Part shown: positions 1-10,528 of the stretch, one piece after another
Layout of the letters: the number at the start of each line of letters is the position of its first letter
Numbering within the stretch: position 1 is the first letter of the stretch
Assembly: GCA_021464525.1 (NCBI GenBank)
Contig: JADRCO010000465.1
Span: forward strand, 1 to 33,236
Reading direction: 5' to 3'
Length of the DNA: 33,236 bases
Origin: Rhizophagus sp. LPA8_4_AMF
Taxonomy: Eukaryota > Glomeromycota > Glomeromycetes > Glomerales > Glomeraceae
Made by a program: the position numbers and the translations under genes
Notes under the pieces: generated by a model
Databases searched by the model: none
What the model saw: the letters and a program-made list of their open reading frames with translations, nothing else
What the model was told of the DNA's origin: nothing

Positions 1-730
1 AAATTCATGTTTTTAGATAAATATTAACAAAATTATGGTTTAAATGCATGTTTTTATAATAATTTCATATAAAAGTGCATTTGCGGTATTGCGATTCACT
101 TTTTTATAATAATTTCATATAAAAAAGTGCGTTGCGATATTGCGATAATATTTAATCATTATTAATTGTAAAATCTTATCCAGTGATCAGAATTCAATGA
201 AATTTATATCATTGGATTCCTCTCATTGAGACGAATCCAATGGCAGTAAAATCATCTTTCTAGGTTCAATATTGACGGAGATCGATACATTTAAATATTA
301 TATATATTAAAGTTAAATTTTAATAATTTAATTATAATTAGCAAAAAAAAAATATTTGTAAGAACGACTAAAAAAGTCCTAATTTGCTAAAAATATTATT
401 ATGACTTCATAAAAATCAAGTTAATTTGCCAAAACTTAAAAATATGACCTTATACTAAATTATACTAAATTTGCTAAAAACTTAAATTGGACTTTAAGCC
501 AAATTTGGACTAATTTGCTAAAACAAAAATATGACATATATAAGAGATATCCGGGGTCCTATTATTATAAATATTAGAAAATTGCTGCTAAAGTTTACTA
601 GTGATCTGTAATCATACTAGTATTATAATATACTTTTAGATAAAATTAAAAATTTAATAAAATACTGGTTAGCATTATATTATAAATTCACCACTGATGA
701 TATTTAACAATACTCTAAATATTATATCTA
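1..730. other. AT-rich non-coding stretch with degenerate repeats
   Basis: No supportable gene. The stretch 340-560 repeats variants of CTAATTTGCTAAAA together with 'aaaatatgac' several times in both full and shortened form, as in a degenerate minisatellite or the remains of a non-autonomous element. A palindromic MITE lies at 574-715 (listed separately). Confidence 0.6.
574..715. mobile_element. Palindromic MITE, copy a (family also at 8141-8295)
   Basis: The left end reads 'aaaattgctgctaaagttta' and the right end 'gatatttaacaatact', roughly inverted. The whole unit aligns over its length with 8141-8295, including the shared blocks 'ttactagtgatctgtaatca', 'atgtacttttggccag'-like and 'taataaattactgg'-like segments. 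Copy a has lost many C and G bases relative to copy b (for example CCAGTGGT against CTAGTGAT), consistent with older C-to-T decay. No coding capacity; mobilising transposase unknown. Confidence 0.6.
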
Positions 731-745
731 ATTTCATAAAAATTA
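731..745. repeat. Target-site duplication, retroposon copy 1 (left)
   Basis: ATTTCATAAAAATTA here is repeated exactly at 2634-2648, bracketing the element between them. Fifteen identical bases fit target-primed reverse transcription (LINE/SINE type) better than a DNA transposon. Confidence 0.75.
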
Positions 746-2633
746 TTTTTTTTTTAATTCTGCAGCGCATTTATTAGATTATTAATTCGATACAAATGTC
801 TAATACTATTAAAAGTAAAAATAACTATACATTCAAATTAACATTATTATCTAATAAACCACCTGTCATTTATAAAGAACCTTATATGTGCACTGTCGGT
901 GAGATAATTTGGCTCATATAGGTGAAGGTATGTGTAATACCAAACTCTTAGCCATACAACTCTGTAATCTACGCCAGAAATCTCAAAGACCTGTTATGCT
1001 ATGGTCTTTTGTAATTTTTTTGATAAAAGCAAAATAGAAAACTAAAACATATACCGCTAATTCACAGAGGCATATTATTGCCTGCGTATGGTAATCCAGG
1101 TCATAATTCTACAACAGAATCGTGAATAGCAAGGATAGACAGAATCTCTGGACCTTCCATATAGTAACATTTCTCATTCTTTCACTGTCATATACTTTGC
1201 ATCTACCACTACTATTCTTTAGATTTGGTATTACAAGTAGGAATCTCCACACATCAAGAAAATAATAATTAAACACATAGCAAGATTCCCACAACTCCCA
1301 AATCAAAAATGTAGGTAACAGTGCAAAAACAAGAAGAATAGAAGAAAAAAAGAAAAAAAAACAGAAAAAAAAAAGAAATCAATAAAAGAAAATAAAAAAG
1401 AAAAATAAAAAAAAGAAAAAAAATTATATAAAATTGAGTATAAAAAGAAAAGAAACCCATGAGTTAACACATCCAGAAAGCCAGCTTTATTCCTAACCTT
1501 AAATCCTCTAGCCGCGTAGAAGAAACTAAAAATGAGATGCCAAATCAGTGTCCAGAATAGCATATTAAAGATGTCCAATAAGGTGTTCCCTATGCCTATT
1601 GAAAGGTTTAGTATATGAAAATCGTTGTTTATGTCATATCTAAAAATAGGTCTAAAGGAGGCACGTGATTAGGCACGTCTAAACTTATTATGATCTTATT
1701 GAGGAGCGCATCCAGGAAAAGTTCAGAGATTCCACCTGATTTGGGAGTACCACCTTCCTATTTTGGAATTGACTTTGTTTGAGTTGTTTGCCAGTGAAAA
1801 ATAGGGGGTATCCATTTTTGGTGAGAAGGAAAAAAGGAGGAAAAGATTTTTGAGAAAACAACCAGGTAAAAATAGTTAAAGTATCGTCTTATTTTTGCTA
1901 TAAATATTCTGAATTTAAGATGTGTTGGGCAGGCTGCCAAGAAACTTAAGAGTTCAGTTAAGTACTCATAATATGTCTGTCCGTTGGTATAGTCAGAAGT
2001 GTTGCCAAGGAAGTATAAATATCTTTATTCTTTAAGGCTTCGTTGAGTTTCTCTATAATGTAAAAACAAAAGAACACTGTTATTGTTTTTCTTATTAATA
2101 AAGTGTATACATAATATTTTCGCTTAAGTCTTGATAATACGTGTTATTTATTCCTTGGTAAAATATACGTCAGAAAAAACTAAAAGTCAAAGTTCGCTAC
2201 TAAAACTAAGTCAGTAGAAATAAAAAAGAAAGCTAAAATAGAGAATATAAGAGAATAAAGTGTATTATAAAGGCTTAAAGTATATTATTTAGAGTAGGGT
2301 TCCTCAAAATCAAATCAAATCGAATATAAAGCTAATTTGAATTTGTCAAATCAAATTAGATTCAAATCAAATTCAAATCAAATATCAAATATTTGTCAAA
2401 TTGACCAATTAAATTAAAGAATTTTCAAATCAAATCAAATCAAATTCAAATCAAATTAAATTAAGCTGATTTGAATTTGTCAAATTCGAATCAAATTCAA
2501 ATCAAATGTCAAATGTCAAATCAAATTGCGGAACCCTAATTTAGAAAAAAAAAAAGAAAAATAAAATATTTGTGCGAAAAAATATTAATAAAAAAATGGT
2601 CGTAAATGCAACCAGAGAGAGTTTCATTAAATC
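746..2633 (-). mobile_element. A-tailed retroposon, copy 1 (near full length)
   Basis: On the plus strand it begins with a T-tract and TGCAGCGCAT and ends near 2633, so on the minus strand it ends in ...ATGCGCTGCA plus an A-rich tail. Hallmarks shared with copies at 2699-4746, 5773-7548, about 26440-29600 and 31555-32430 are 'aagaacc..atatgtgcactgt', 'taccgctaattcaca', a long purine tract (1330-1455), 'ccaataaggtgttc.ctat', 'agtacttaactga'-type blocks and 'tttgtgcgaaaaaatatt'. Without the 2295-2538 insertion it is about 1.6 kb. No reverse transcriptase was found in any frame, so it is non-autonomous (SINE-like, a LINE derivative, or an amplified processed transcript). The phenylalanine-rich minus-strand frames over the purine tract are low-complexity readings, not genes. 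Confidence 0.75.
2295..2538. mobile_element. hAT-like MITE filled with CAAAT repeats
   Basis: Termini TAGGGTTCCTCAA (2295-2307) and TTGCGGAACCCTA (2526-2538) are inverted with one mismatch. Flanks ATTTAGAG (2287-2294) and ATTTAGAA (2539-2546) form an 8 bp duplication with one mismatch, the length made by hAT transposases. The uninterrupted sequence is visible in retroposon copy 3, where the same site is continuous near 5855. The interior is almost wholly tandem variants of CAAATCAAATT/CAAATT. No coding. Confidence 0.7.
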
Positions 2634-2698
2634 ATTTCATAAAAATTAAAATACAGTAGAAATATTTTTTAAAAAGTAAATTAGTATATTCAGTTTTT

Positions 2699-4746
2699 TT
2701 TTTTTTACTTGTTGCAGCATATTTATTAATTAATTGCATCTAAATACAAGTTAGATAATACATGAAAGTAAAATTTAAAACTAGTCAAATACAATTAAAA
2801 GAATTAATAAACTACTTGTCATTCACAAAAGAACCCTACATGTGCACTGTTAGTGAGTCTATTCACTCAGTAGGTAAAGGTAAGGTAAAGCATTCTATTT
2901 TAACAAATGCTCTATTTTTTCAGTTAGTTGACTTAGAGACCCGCTATGCCATAGCAAAACAAAAGAAAAAAATTAAAATTTTTTAAACTTCACTATCCTT
3001 CTAAATACCGCTAATTCACATATTACCATTATTGCTTGCACATGATCGCTAGAGTAGGAATCCTCATATAAAGGCAGTGTTCAGAAATGACCTGATCATT
3101 TGACCATTTTTCAGATTAGGAGTCATTTGGTCAAATGACACCCTATCATTTGGCATCTGGTGTTTGAGTAATTTGCGAAATGACAAATGCCAAATGATGG
3201 GATGTCATTTGATTGTCATTTGCATCATTTATCATTTGGTCATTTGTCATTTAAATATTGAAAGATTATTGGACAAACTAACTACAATATCACATGATTA
3301 CAAATACAAAAATAGGACAATTTTCAGGGATTAAGGAAATTTATAGGGAATCGGTGCATTAGGTGCAAAAATATTGTGATCGGCAAACCCAAAGTGAAAT
3401 TGGTAAGTGTATTAGTGTAATATTAATTTTATTAATTTTATGAGATATAATTGTTACTGAGTACCAAAGGTAAAGGACTTATAAAAAAAGGAGAGGTTCA
3501 GGGAGGGATTGATTGTATTTTCTCTAGTTTTAGTTTTAGATTTGTGGGAAGTTAATATGAGTGAGGCAATCAATATTATTTTTTGTTTTCTTATGTTAGT
3601 TATTTATTATTTTATTATTTATTGTTAATACATTTACTGTACATTATTTATTAATATTTTATTTATTCTTTATTTTCAATAAAATATACATTTTATTTTT
3701 GCACACATTCGATCTACACCTTAATTTTAATTTTGTTTGATAAAATTATTCTGTTATCATCATGTAACTAACTGTATAGTGTGGTGGTGGTAACAGTATA
3801 AAAAATTTTTTTATATATATGCAAAATTTGAAAATTTATGGAAATAATAAGTGCAATTACAATTTAATATAAGCTGCACTTATTGTGCTATTCACAATTT
3901 GTGTTACCACTCACCAGTGGCATATTCATATTTTTTAAAACATTATTTCTATAAAATTCTTTTATTAATATTTTAATAAAATAATTTAATAGCATTTATG
4001 AATGATAAAAATAGAGTTTATAATTAAATAAGTAAAAAAAAAAAACTTCTTTAAGCTGTAGTAATAATAATAAATCACGTGATGTAAAAATTTTCACTAC
4101 ATTTAAAATTTTTTTTATTACATATATTAAATAAAACTTTTTTATATATTTGGTTACCTTATGCTAAAATAGACAAATTAATTAATAAAAATTCTCAAAA
4201 TATTTAATATTCTTCAAATGACTTAAATGACTGGTCATTTGAGTTCCAAATGACAAATGACAAATGACTTGTCATTTGAGTCATTTGTCATTTCAAGATT
4301 ATTTGCCAAATACTATATAAAGGTAAAATTAATAGACCATAAAACTCTCTAACCTATTGTGTGGTAATGTTGATAATTTTTTCACTAATATATATGATAG
4401 TATTGATAAAGCTGTTCACAAATATTGTAATAGTTATTGTAGATAGAACTCCCCATTTGAATAGATATGTTGATAAAGAGCTCCACACCTTCCAACATAA
4501 TATATTGAAAAAATAAATCAATTCCATCCAAGAAAATTCTATAATAATAAAAGAAAATAAAAAAGAAAAATAAAAATAGAAAAAGAAAAAAAAATTAAAG
4601 AAAAAAAAAAAAAAAAAATCTATATATAAAGAAAACTTAACATATGAAACCAAAAAGTATCACATCTAAATTAACATATTTATCTCTATCCTTAATCTCT
4701 CTAGATATATAAAAATAACCATATATGATTCACCAATTAGAAAACC
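2699..4746 (-). mobile_element. A-tailed retroposon, copy 2 (5'-truncated, interrupted)
   Basis: Same family as copy 1, same orientation: T-tract then 'ttgttgcagcatatttatta', 'aagaaccctacatgtgcactg', 'taccgctaattcaca', 'gagtaggaatcctc', then after a 1.2 kb insertion 'gtggtaatgttg', a purine tract (4545-4620) and 'tatccttaatctctcta'. TATATTCAGTTTTT occurs at 2685-2698 and 4747-4760 and brackets it exactly, although the T-run part of that match could be chance. Only about 0.8 kb of the element remains, the part next to the A-tail, as expected for 5' truncation during reverse transcription. A 74-codon reading frame at 2762-2986 lies inside and has no recognisable product. Confidence 0.7.
3075..4315. 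mobile_element. hAT-like non-autonomous element with CATTTG subterminal repeats
   Basis: Flanked by a perfect 8 bp duplication TATAAAGG (3067-3074 and 4316-4323). The left end reads CAGTGTTCAGAAATGAC and the right end, reverse-complemented, TAGTATTTGGCAAATAA: seven terminal bases differ only by C/T and G/A. CAGTG termini plus an 8 bp duplication fit the hAT superfamily. Both subterminal regions (3090-3255 and 4215-4300) are packed with CATTTG/CAAATGAC in both orientations, a layout known in hAT elements where such motifs bind transposase. The 900 bp interior is AT-rich with no transposase reading frame. Confidence 0.75.
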
Positions 4747-4760
4747 TATATTCAGTTTTT

Positions 4761-5199
4761 ATTTTTTATTTTTTTATTTTTATTTTTATTTTTTTTTTCT
4801 TTTTAAAGGTGTGATTATATTTATTGATAATAATGCTAAAGTAATACAATATATTTATAAAAGTAAAACAAAAATAAAGTATTTTAATTAAAATTAAGCA
4901 TTATTAACTAACTGCCCCTCTGAAAACAGAAAGAACTAACCAGTCATTTTGAGTTCAAAGGTGACTTACATCATGAAAAACTCTCTATCTAAAGACTATA
5001 TTTTTTTTTCTAACTAGTGTTAGTTACATGTAAATACTGTTAAGTGTAGAATGATTAATTTAAGTAAAATTCTATCTAAAAAGATAATTGTAAATATATG
5101 GAATTTAAAATCTATACTAATTAGCATCTAATAGCTAGACTATAACTTGTTGGTGTAATGCTATGTATTATGTTTTTCTTTTCTTCACTCATTTTTCTT
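4761..5199. other. AT-rich stretch without a gene
   Basis: Contains a T-rich tract (4761-4805) and otherwise unremarkable AT-rich sequence. It lies between the end of retroposon copy 2 and the small broken reading frame at 5200-5661, and could include its 3' untranslated region. Confidence 0.4.
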
Positions 5200-5661
5200 T
5201 TATAGCACCTTTTGTCTACATTTAGCGCTCTTAGACAATGGAGGTTTAGATCTCTTAACAATCCACTTTTGATACCATTCATCAATGGCATTTATGTCAT
5301 ATATTAGGCTACTCCTACTACAGTCAATTCTAACTTGTAGTACTTCTGCTTCTAAAAGTTAACTTCTTGCATAAATATTACATATAATCTCATGCCATTC
5401 ATCAGTCGCTAGAACTTTTTCAGGAAGTATATTTTCTTTAAACTCACGTATCATATAAAAATCATCCTCATCAAATGTATAATTGAGGAAGATATTATTG
5501 TTCATTTTATGATACTCTTCCCAACTTATAATATTACTATATAAGTAAGCAAGATCACTAGAACATATAAACTGTTCTTTTAAAATAAAAACTTTAAGTT
5601 TTAGAATGTGGTTAGATAAGCGAAAAAGCGTTGAGACATATTCACGATTTTCTTTATTCAC
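5200..5661 (-). pseudogene. Unrecognised protein fragment with one in-frame stop
   Basis: From ATG at 5661 a 100-codon frame ends with TAA at 5361-5359. The same frame then continues open for 52 more codons (beginning LLEAEVLQVRIDC, ending KSAKCRQKVL) to a second TAA at 5202-5200. Codon use is complex and protein-like (WEEYH, DEWHEIIC, DEWYQKWIV), unlike the low-complexity frames around it. The simplest reading is one gene with a nonsense mutation, or the last exon of a larger gene whose upstream part was removed when retroposon copy 3 landed just to the right (5773). The family is not recognised. It occupies the only unique-looking DNA between two retroposon copies. Confidence 0.45.
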
Positions 5662-5772
5662 TTTTTACTTAAATATGTTACTAGACATTTCTCAAAAATG
5701 TCATTTTGACATTAAATCCAATATTCAGTTTTTATTTAATAAAATAAATATATATAATATAATAATGTTAGA

Positions 5773-7548
5773 GAACTCTTTCCTGTTCAGTTTACAACCA
5801 TTTTTTTACTAATATTTTTTCGCACAAAAATTTTTATTTTTTCATTTTATTTTCTTTAAATAATATATTTTAAACCTTTATAATATACTTTATTTTCCTT
5901 TATTTTAGTTTTCTTTTTTCTACTAACATAGTTTTAGTAGCGAACTCCAACTTTTAGTTTTTTCTACTGTTTATTTTACTGAGGAACAAACAATACGTAT
6001 TATCAAGACTTAAGCGAAATAAATATGGTTTGCCTTTACTTTCAATAATAATAAGTAATACCTTTTAATGACATGGAGAGACTCAACGAAACCTTGGAAA
6101 ATGAAGACTTTTTATATTTCCTTGGCAACACTTCAGACTATACCAATGGGTAGATGTGTTATGAGTACTTAACTGAACTTTTAGATTCCTTAGTGACCTG
6201 CCTATCACATTATAAAACTGGAATATCAACAAAAATAAAATGATATTTTAACTACTTCTACCTGATTGTTTTTCCAAAAATTCCTTCTTCCTTTTTTTCT
6301 TATCGTTGAATTCAGACTTCCCTATTTTTTGATGGCAAACAATCCAAACAAAGACGATATTAAAATGGAAAGGTGGTACTCCCAAATCAGACAGATTCTC
6401 CAACTTTTTTCTGGACACATTTTTAAACAAAATCAAAACAAACTTGAACATATCTGATCACGTGCCTTCTTCAAAACTCTTTTTAAATTGTGAAACAACT
6501 AATAACTCTCATTTATCAAATTCGCTAATAGGTATAGATAACACTATAATGGACATCTTTAATATATAATAATATTGGATATCGATTTGATATCTCATTT
6601 TTGGTTTCTTCTACATGACTAAAGAAATTAGAGATAGGGATAAAACTATTATTCTTTTTGATTGTTCAGTTTTGTTTTCATATAGATTTTATTTTTATTT
6701 TTATTTTTCTTTATTTATTTTTTCTTTTTATTTTTGTTTTTCTTTTCTTTTTTCTTTTATTATAGAATTTTCTTGGGTGAGTTTGTTAAATTTATTACTT
6801 AAGTTGACTAGGAAGGTGTAAAGTCCTTGGAAACATAATTCAAGTATACAGGTTAAAATTAGTTAAATAAGGTATTAATAGGTTATAAATAAATTATCAA
6901 TCAGCTATCAATCAGCTATCCTATTGGTAGCCTATTGAACTTGCGCCATAATTTGTCATCAATCGGACAGGCTAATTGATAGCTGATTCATAATCTATTG
7001 GTAATCTATTAGTGCTCTATTGGTATTTTTACCAAATCAGTTATCAATAGTTTATTAATAGACTATTAACCAGCTATCAATCAGCCTGTCTAATTGATGA
7101 CAGATTATAACGCAAATTCAATAGGCTACCAATAGGGTAGCTAATTGATAGCTGATTGATAACTTATTTATAACCTATTGATACCCTATTTAACTAATTT
7201 TGACCTGTGGTATAATTATAGGAAATTCCTACTCTGATGATTGTATGCAGGTAATAATAGGATTATATGAATTAGTGGTATACATTTTGGCTTTTGAGAG
7301 ATCAGTGGGGTTTATAAAATATTACAACATAGCAGGTTTTTGGACGCTATGTTCCATAGACTATAGGGTAGTTTGCTAAGATAAAGTGTTTTATTATGTA
7401 CTTCTACCTATATAGGAATAAGTTTCACTGATAATGCATATATGAGGTTCACAAGAATAATAGGTGGTGTTATATTTATTAATATTAGATAGCTTTAAAC
7501 TACATATATTTACATTAACTATAGCATGCGTTGCGGAAAAAAAATATA
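5773..7548 (+). mobile_element. A-tailed retroposon, copy 3 (inverted relative to the others)
   Basis: This copy reads left to right and ends 'gcatgcgttgcgg' plus an A-run at 7536-7544. ATAATAATGTTAGA occurs at 5759-5772 and 7549-7562, a perfect 14 bp target-site duplication placing both ends. The reverse complement of copy 1 aligns throughout: 'ttttttcgcacaaa', 'taatatactttatt', 'cttggcaacacttc.gactat', 'gagtacttaactgaac', 'ggtggtactcccaaatcag', 'ggacatctttaatat', 'ctatataggtagaagta'-type block. About 1.4 kb once the foldback element at 6845-7214 is removed. The pyrimidine tract 6670-6765 is the counterpart of the purine tracts in copies 1, 2 and 5. No protein family recognised. Confidence 0.75.
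6845..7214. mobile_element. 370 bp foldback (near-perfect palindrome) MITE
   Basis: The two halves are inverted copies over about 170 bp each. The left arm opens ACAGGTTAAAATTAGTTAAA and the right arm, reverse-complemented, opens ACAGGTCAAAATTAGTTAAA. Both continue through 'aataggttataaata', 'ttatcaatcagctatcaat', 'cctattggtagcctattgaa' and 'gacaggct'. Most differences are C/T or G/A. It is flanked by TA on both sides and splits retroposon copy 3; related sequence continues on either side. No coding. TA flanks suggest a Tc1/mariner-type mobiliser (inference). Confidence 0.8.
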
Positions 7549-7562
7549 ATAATAATGTTAGA

Positions 7563-8140
7563 ATTTTGAATTAATATTTTTTGTTTTTTTAGTTTTTTTT
7601 ACAATTATTTTAAATCTAGTAATTAGATTTAAATAAACTTTTTTTATTAATATTACTATTTTAAATTTTAAATACAATAAGTTATTATAGTATTTTAGTA
7701 TAAGAATAATTACATTTAAAAAAGAAAATTAACCAGTAAATAGTGTTACATAATAATTCCTAGTCAAACTTCAAAACTGAATTGTAATGTAATTCTTTAT
7801 CCATTTAATTTTCTCTCCAGTTAAGATTAGTAACATTCTTTTAATATATAATAAAAAAAACTAAAAAATAATTTAGCTCACAATATAATAAATTTTATTT
7901 TTATAAATGTAAAGTTACATTTTAAAGTTTAAACAACTTTTATAAGCTTAATTTTTTTTTTACTTTATAAGGAATTAGTTATAAATATCAATTTTTAAAG
8001 AAAACTATAATGTGAAATTTTGTATACTAAAAATAAATACAATTTCACTGGAAAATTTTCAAATTTTATTAAGACCAATGAAAAAATAGACACCAAAAAA
8101 TTTTTCTAATAACCTATATATAGCATTTAATGCAAAGAAT
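7563..8140. other. AT-rich stretch, nothing recognised
   Basis: Runs of A and T with no reading frame, inverted repeat or family match that can be supported. Confidence 0.5.
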
Positions 8141-8295
8141 ATAGAAAATTGCTAAAGCTTACCAGTGGTAATTGTTACTATACCAGCATTATGATGTACT
8201 TTTGGCCAGAATTAAAAATCTAATAAATTACTGGCCGGCATTACATCATAAATTAACCACTGGTAACCATCACCACTGGTGATATTTAGCAATAC
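8141..8295. mobile_element. Palindromic MITE, copy b
   Basis: The left end 'ttgctaaagcttaccagtgg' and the right end, reverse-complemented 'ttgctaaatatcaccagtgg', are inverted. ACCAGTGGT-like boxes recur four times and CTGGCCGG sits right of centre. Homologous along its length to 574-715. The block TGGCCGGCATTA also appears inside the 501 bp MITE at 28809-29309, suggesting shared ancestry of the interiors. Confidence 0.7.
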
Positions 8296-8695
8296 CCAAG
8301 AATATATATAATCAGTTATAAAAGGTTTTAATCTAAAAAAAAAATATACAATTTTAAGCTTAACTATTAAATTAGATTTCAATCACTAACAATTTACAGA
8401 TTTCTAACTTTCAAATAAGCTATTTTCCAATTTTTTAAACTAAAATTTCATTATATAATATGTATAAATAATGGCATTCATAATTTGTAACTTCTTTTTA
8501 ACCAAAAAGCTTTTTTTACTTATTAATATATATATACAAGCACAGGGTTTCTATAAAATTTAGTCTGAACCTTGTGACATAATACTATTATTATACATAT
8601 AATACTTTTGAATTATATTGTATACAAGTTATTGCTATTCCCAATTTTTCAACTTTTTGTAAAATATTTAGTGGATATTATGTGATGTATAGCAG

Positions 8696-10528
8696 TTAAT
8701 CAATGTCTCCAAAGACATCCTTATCCAACAAAAGCACTTTGAGGTCATGCAAAGACATTGGAATTGTAATCCTAACTTCCCCAGAGAGGGTTCTTTTCGC
8801 CATGAATACGCCATGAAAATAAAAATCTTCCAAGTAACGTCGGAAAGTCTTCTCATCATTGCATATCGAATTTTCCAAGCAATATTTGAACAACGTGTTA
8901 AAGTCTAAACTATCTCCATTTGCTTCACTTCTTCTGGTAGTTGTAACAATATGATCTGCCAACATGGCAAACATTCCGCGACGGTATGTATTCCATGATG
9001 ATAACACCAATTTTAATTCTTTTCTCTTCAATCGATAATCTTTTGTAGCCTTCTCTTTGCTTGTTACCGTAAATTTGTAATTACTAAGCTTTGTTACTTC
9101 GTGAGTATGCCAATTCATTTTGTCTTCTGCATTAACGTACCATCCGAGGCAAGAACTGACCTTTTCACTCGTAGCGAGCAAGTGTATATTTGGAATATCA
9201 CCGAGTAAATTCAACGCATATCTGGCATCGACGCTTTGAAACACGTAACCATCTATATTATTGACCTAATTTTAAACAAAAAAATAGTGATTATTAATCT
9301 CGTTAAAAAAGTCAAAACTTAAAATAATGCTCACTATTATTTTGAATTTTATCCTCGAAACAACATCGTTATAATAATTGCGGATGGCAAGTGCTTTCCC
9401 GATTAAAGTATGATTTTTAAAAATATGATTAGGGCCGAGTATCTTGTCCAACAACATTAAATAGGCATCATTCATGTCTGTTAAGCCACCGCTTCCGTCA
9501 AAATGAATCCAAATGACATTCTCATTTTTATTATCGAAAGCCTGATATGTCTCCAGAATGTGCTCCTTGGACCCAAATCCGTAAAGCAGGACATTTATGT
9601 TAGAATTTAGCTCAATCTCCCATTTATTGAAATGCCTAGTAATGTGATGATCAAGATTTTGGAATTCTTTGGCGTATTTAATTCCAGTAAAAGAAGGTAA
9701 TGTTTTGACATTGAGCGAACTTGACATGTCAGCCGACAATTTTTTTGCTCTGATTCTTTTTTGTTGAGTTGCATTATCTTCAAAAGATCTCTCAGATCTA
9801 GTTAACGCGTCTTGTTCGTATAGAACAGATTGATTTGATCCCTCAAGCATTGTGAGATCAACAATCTCATAGTCTACATTCTTTGGTCCCCTTTTTATTT
9901 GCTTGGGAACGACATTAAAGGAGGAAACTAAATCTTTCGAAATGGGCTCGGGAGTCCTCAAGCTAGCCTCATCTGTAAGATTTTCCGCAGCACGCTCAGG
10001 TGTCATCATTCGGAGAACTTTTTTTCCATTTGCCATGGCGAGAAGACTTGCCACCGCATCTAACTCTTTTTTCTCCTCTTGCGTTTCTTTGAAGCTTCGG
10101 AGCCGTCGTCTCTTTTCTCTTGTGAACGTTTTGTTCACATCTTTGGGCTCTATGACGACACTTACAACGTTACCCTTCAGTTTCCTAATATGTCTTGTTG
10201 GGGTTACCTCATCCCAAGGTTCCCACACGGGATCATTTTCTTCAGTAGCTATTTCCAGTTCTTGTTGCATAATTTGTGGTTCGTTTTCTTCGAGCCTTTC
10301 AATGAACTCATTTCTCTTGCGCTTAGCACCTCTACGAGACTTTTTGGGCAAAAAAGGATTCTCCAATTCAACCCGCTTTATCTCAGTCTGACTTGTAGAC
10401 ATTCCTCTTCGTCTTTGTTTAAGTCTTTCGGCTATATTATTACCTACAGAGGATAAAGTCGGGAGCGTCTCGTTGTTGTCGATAAGAAGAGCTTTAAGTT
10501 CTCTTTTTACTCTTTGATTTCGGGACAT
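8696..10528 (-). CDS. ORC2: Origin recognition complex subunit 2 (2 exons, 587 aa)
   Basis: ORC2 is the subunit of the six-protein complex that marks replication origins and loads MCM with CDC6 and CDT1. Exons 10528-9335 and 9265-8696; the 69 nt intron 9334-9266 has GTGAGC...TTAG borders and joins ...FKII to VNNIDGYV in phase 0. The conserved C-terminal half starts near residue 275: LPSFTGIKY, then LLYGFGSKEH (about 314-323), the degenerate AAA+ region found in ORC2, NNIDGY, PNIHLLATSE, and a winged-helix end with RGMFAMLADH and FNTLFKYCLE. The length matches human ORC2 (577 aa). The start chosen is MSRNQRV at 10528; an in-frame ATG 120 bases upstream would add an Ile/Lys-rich extension not expected in the family. 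The disordered N-terminal half carries a basic cluster KKSRRGAKRKR, two full CDK consensus sites (TPTR near residue 109, TPER near 176) and EIVDLT near 221, which resembles a SUMO-interacting motif. Confidence 0.93.
9266..9334 (-). other. ORC2 intron
   Basis: 69 nt, donor GTGAGC at 9334 and acceptor TTAG ending at 9266 on the minus strand. Removing it restores the ORC2 reading KII-VNNIDG. Confidence 0.85.

Noticed and set aside
1269..1578. Phe-rich minus-strand frames
   Set aside because: They come from a purine tract inside retroposon copy 1; the equivalent tracts in other copies give unrelated frames.
2330..2520. CAAAT repeats as a CRISPR-like or regulatory array
   Set aside because: Units are short, unspaced and enclosed by inverted ends and an 8 bp duplication, so it is the body of a MITE.
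4354..4653. 99-codon Phe-rich minus-strand frame
   Set aside because: Low-complexity purine tract of retroposon copy 2; no family match and not conserved between copies.
6248..6821. Several 60-70 codon frames on both strands
   Set aside because: They lie within retroposon copy 3 and are not kept in frame in the matching part of copy 1.
9903..10456. Two plus-strand frames of 125-162 codons
   Set aside because: Antisense to the well-supported ORC2 exon 1.
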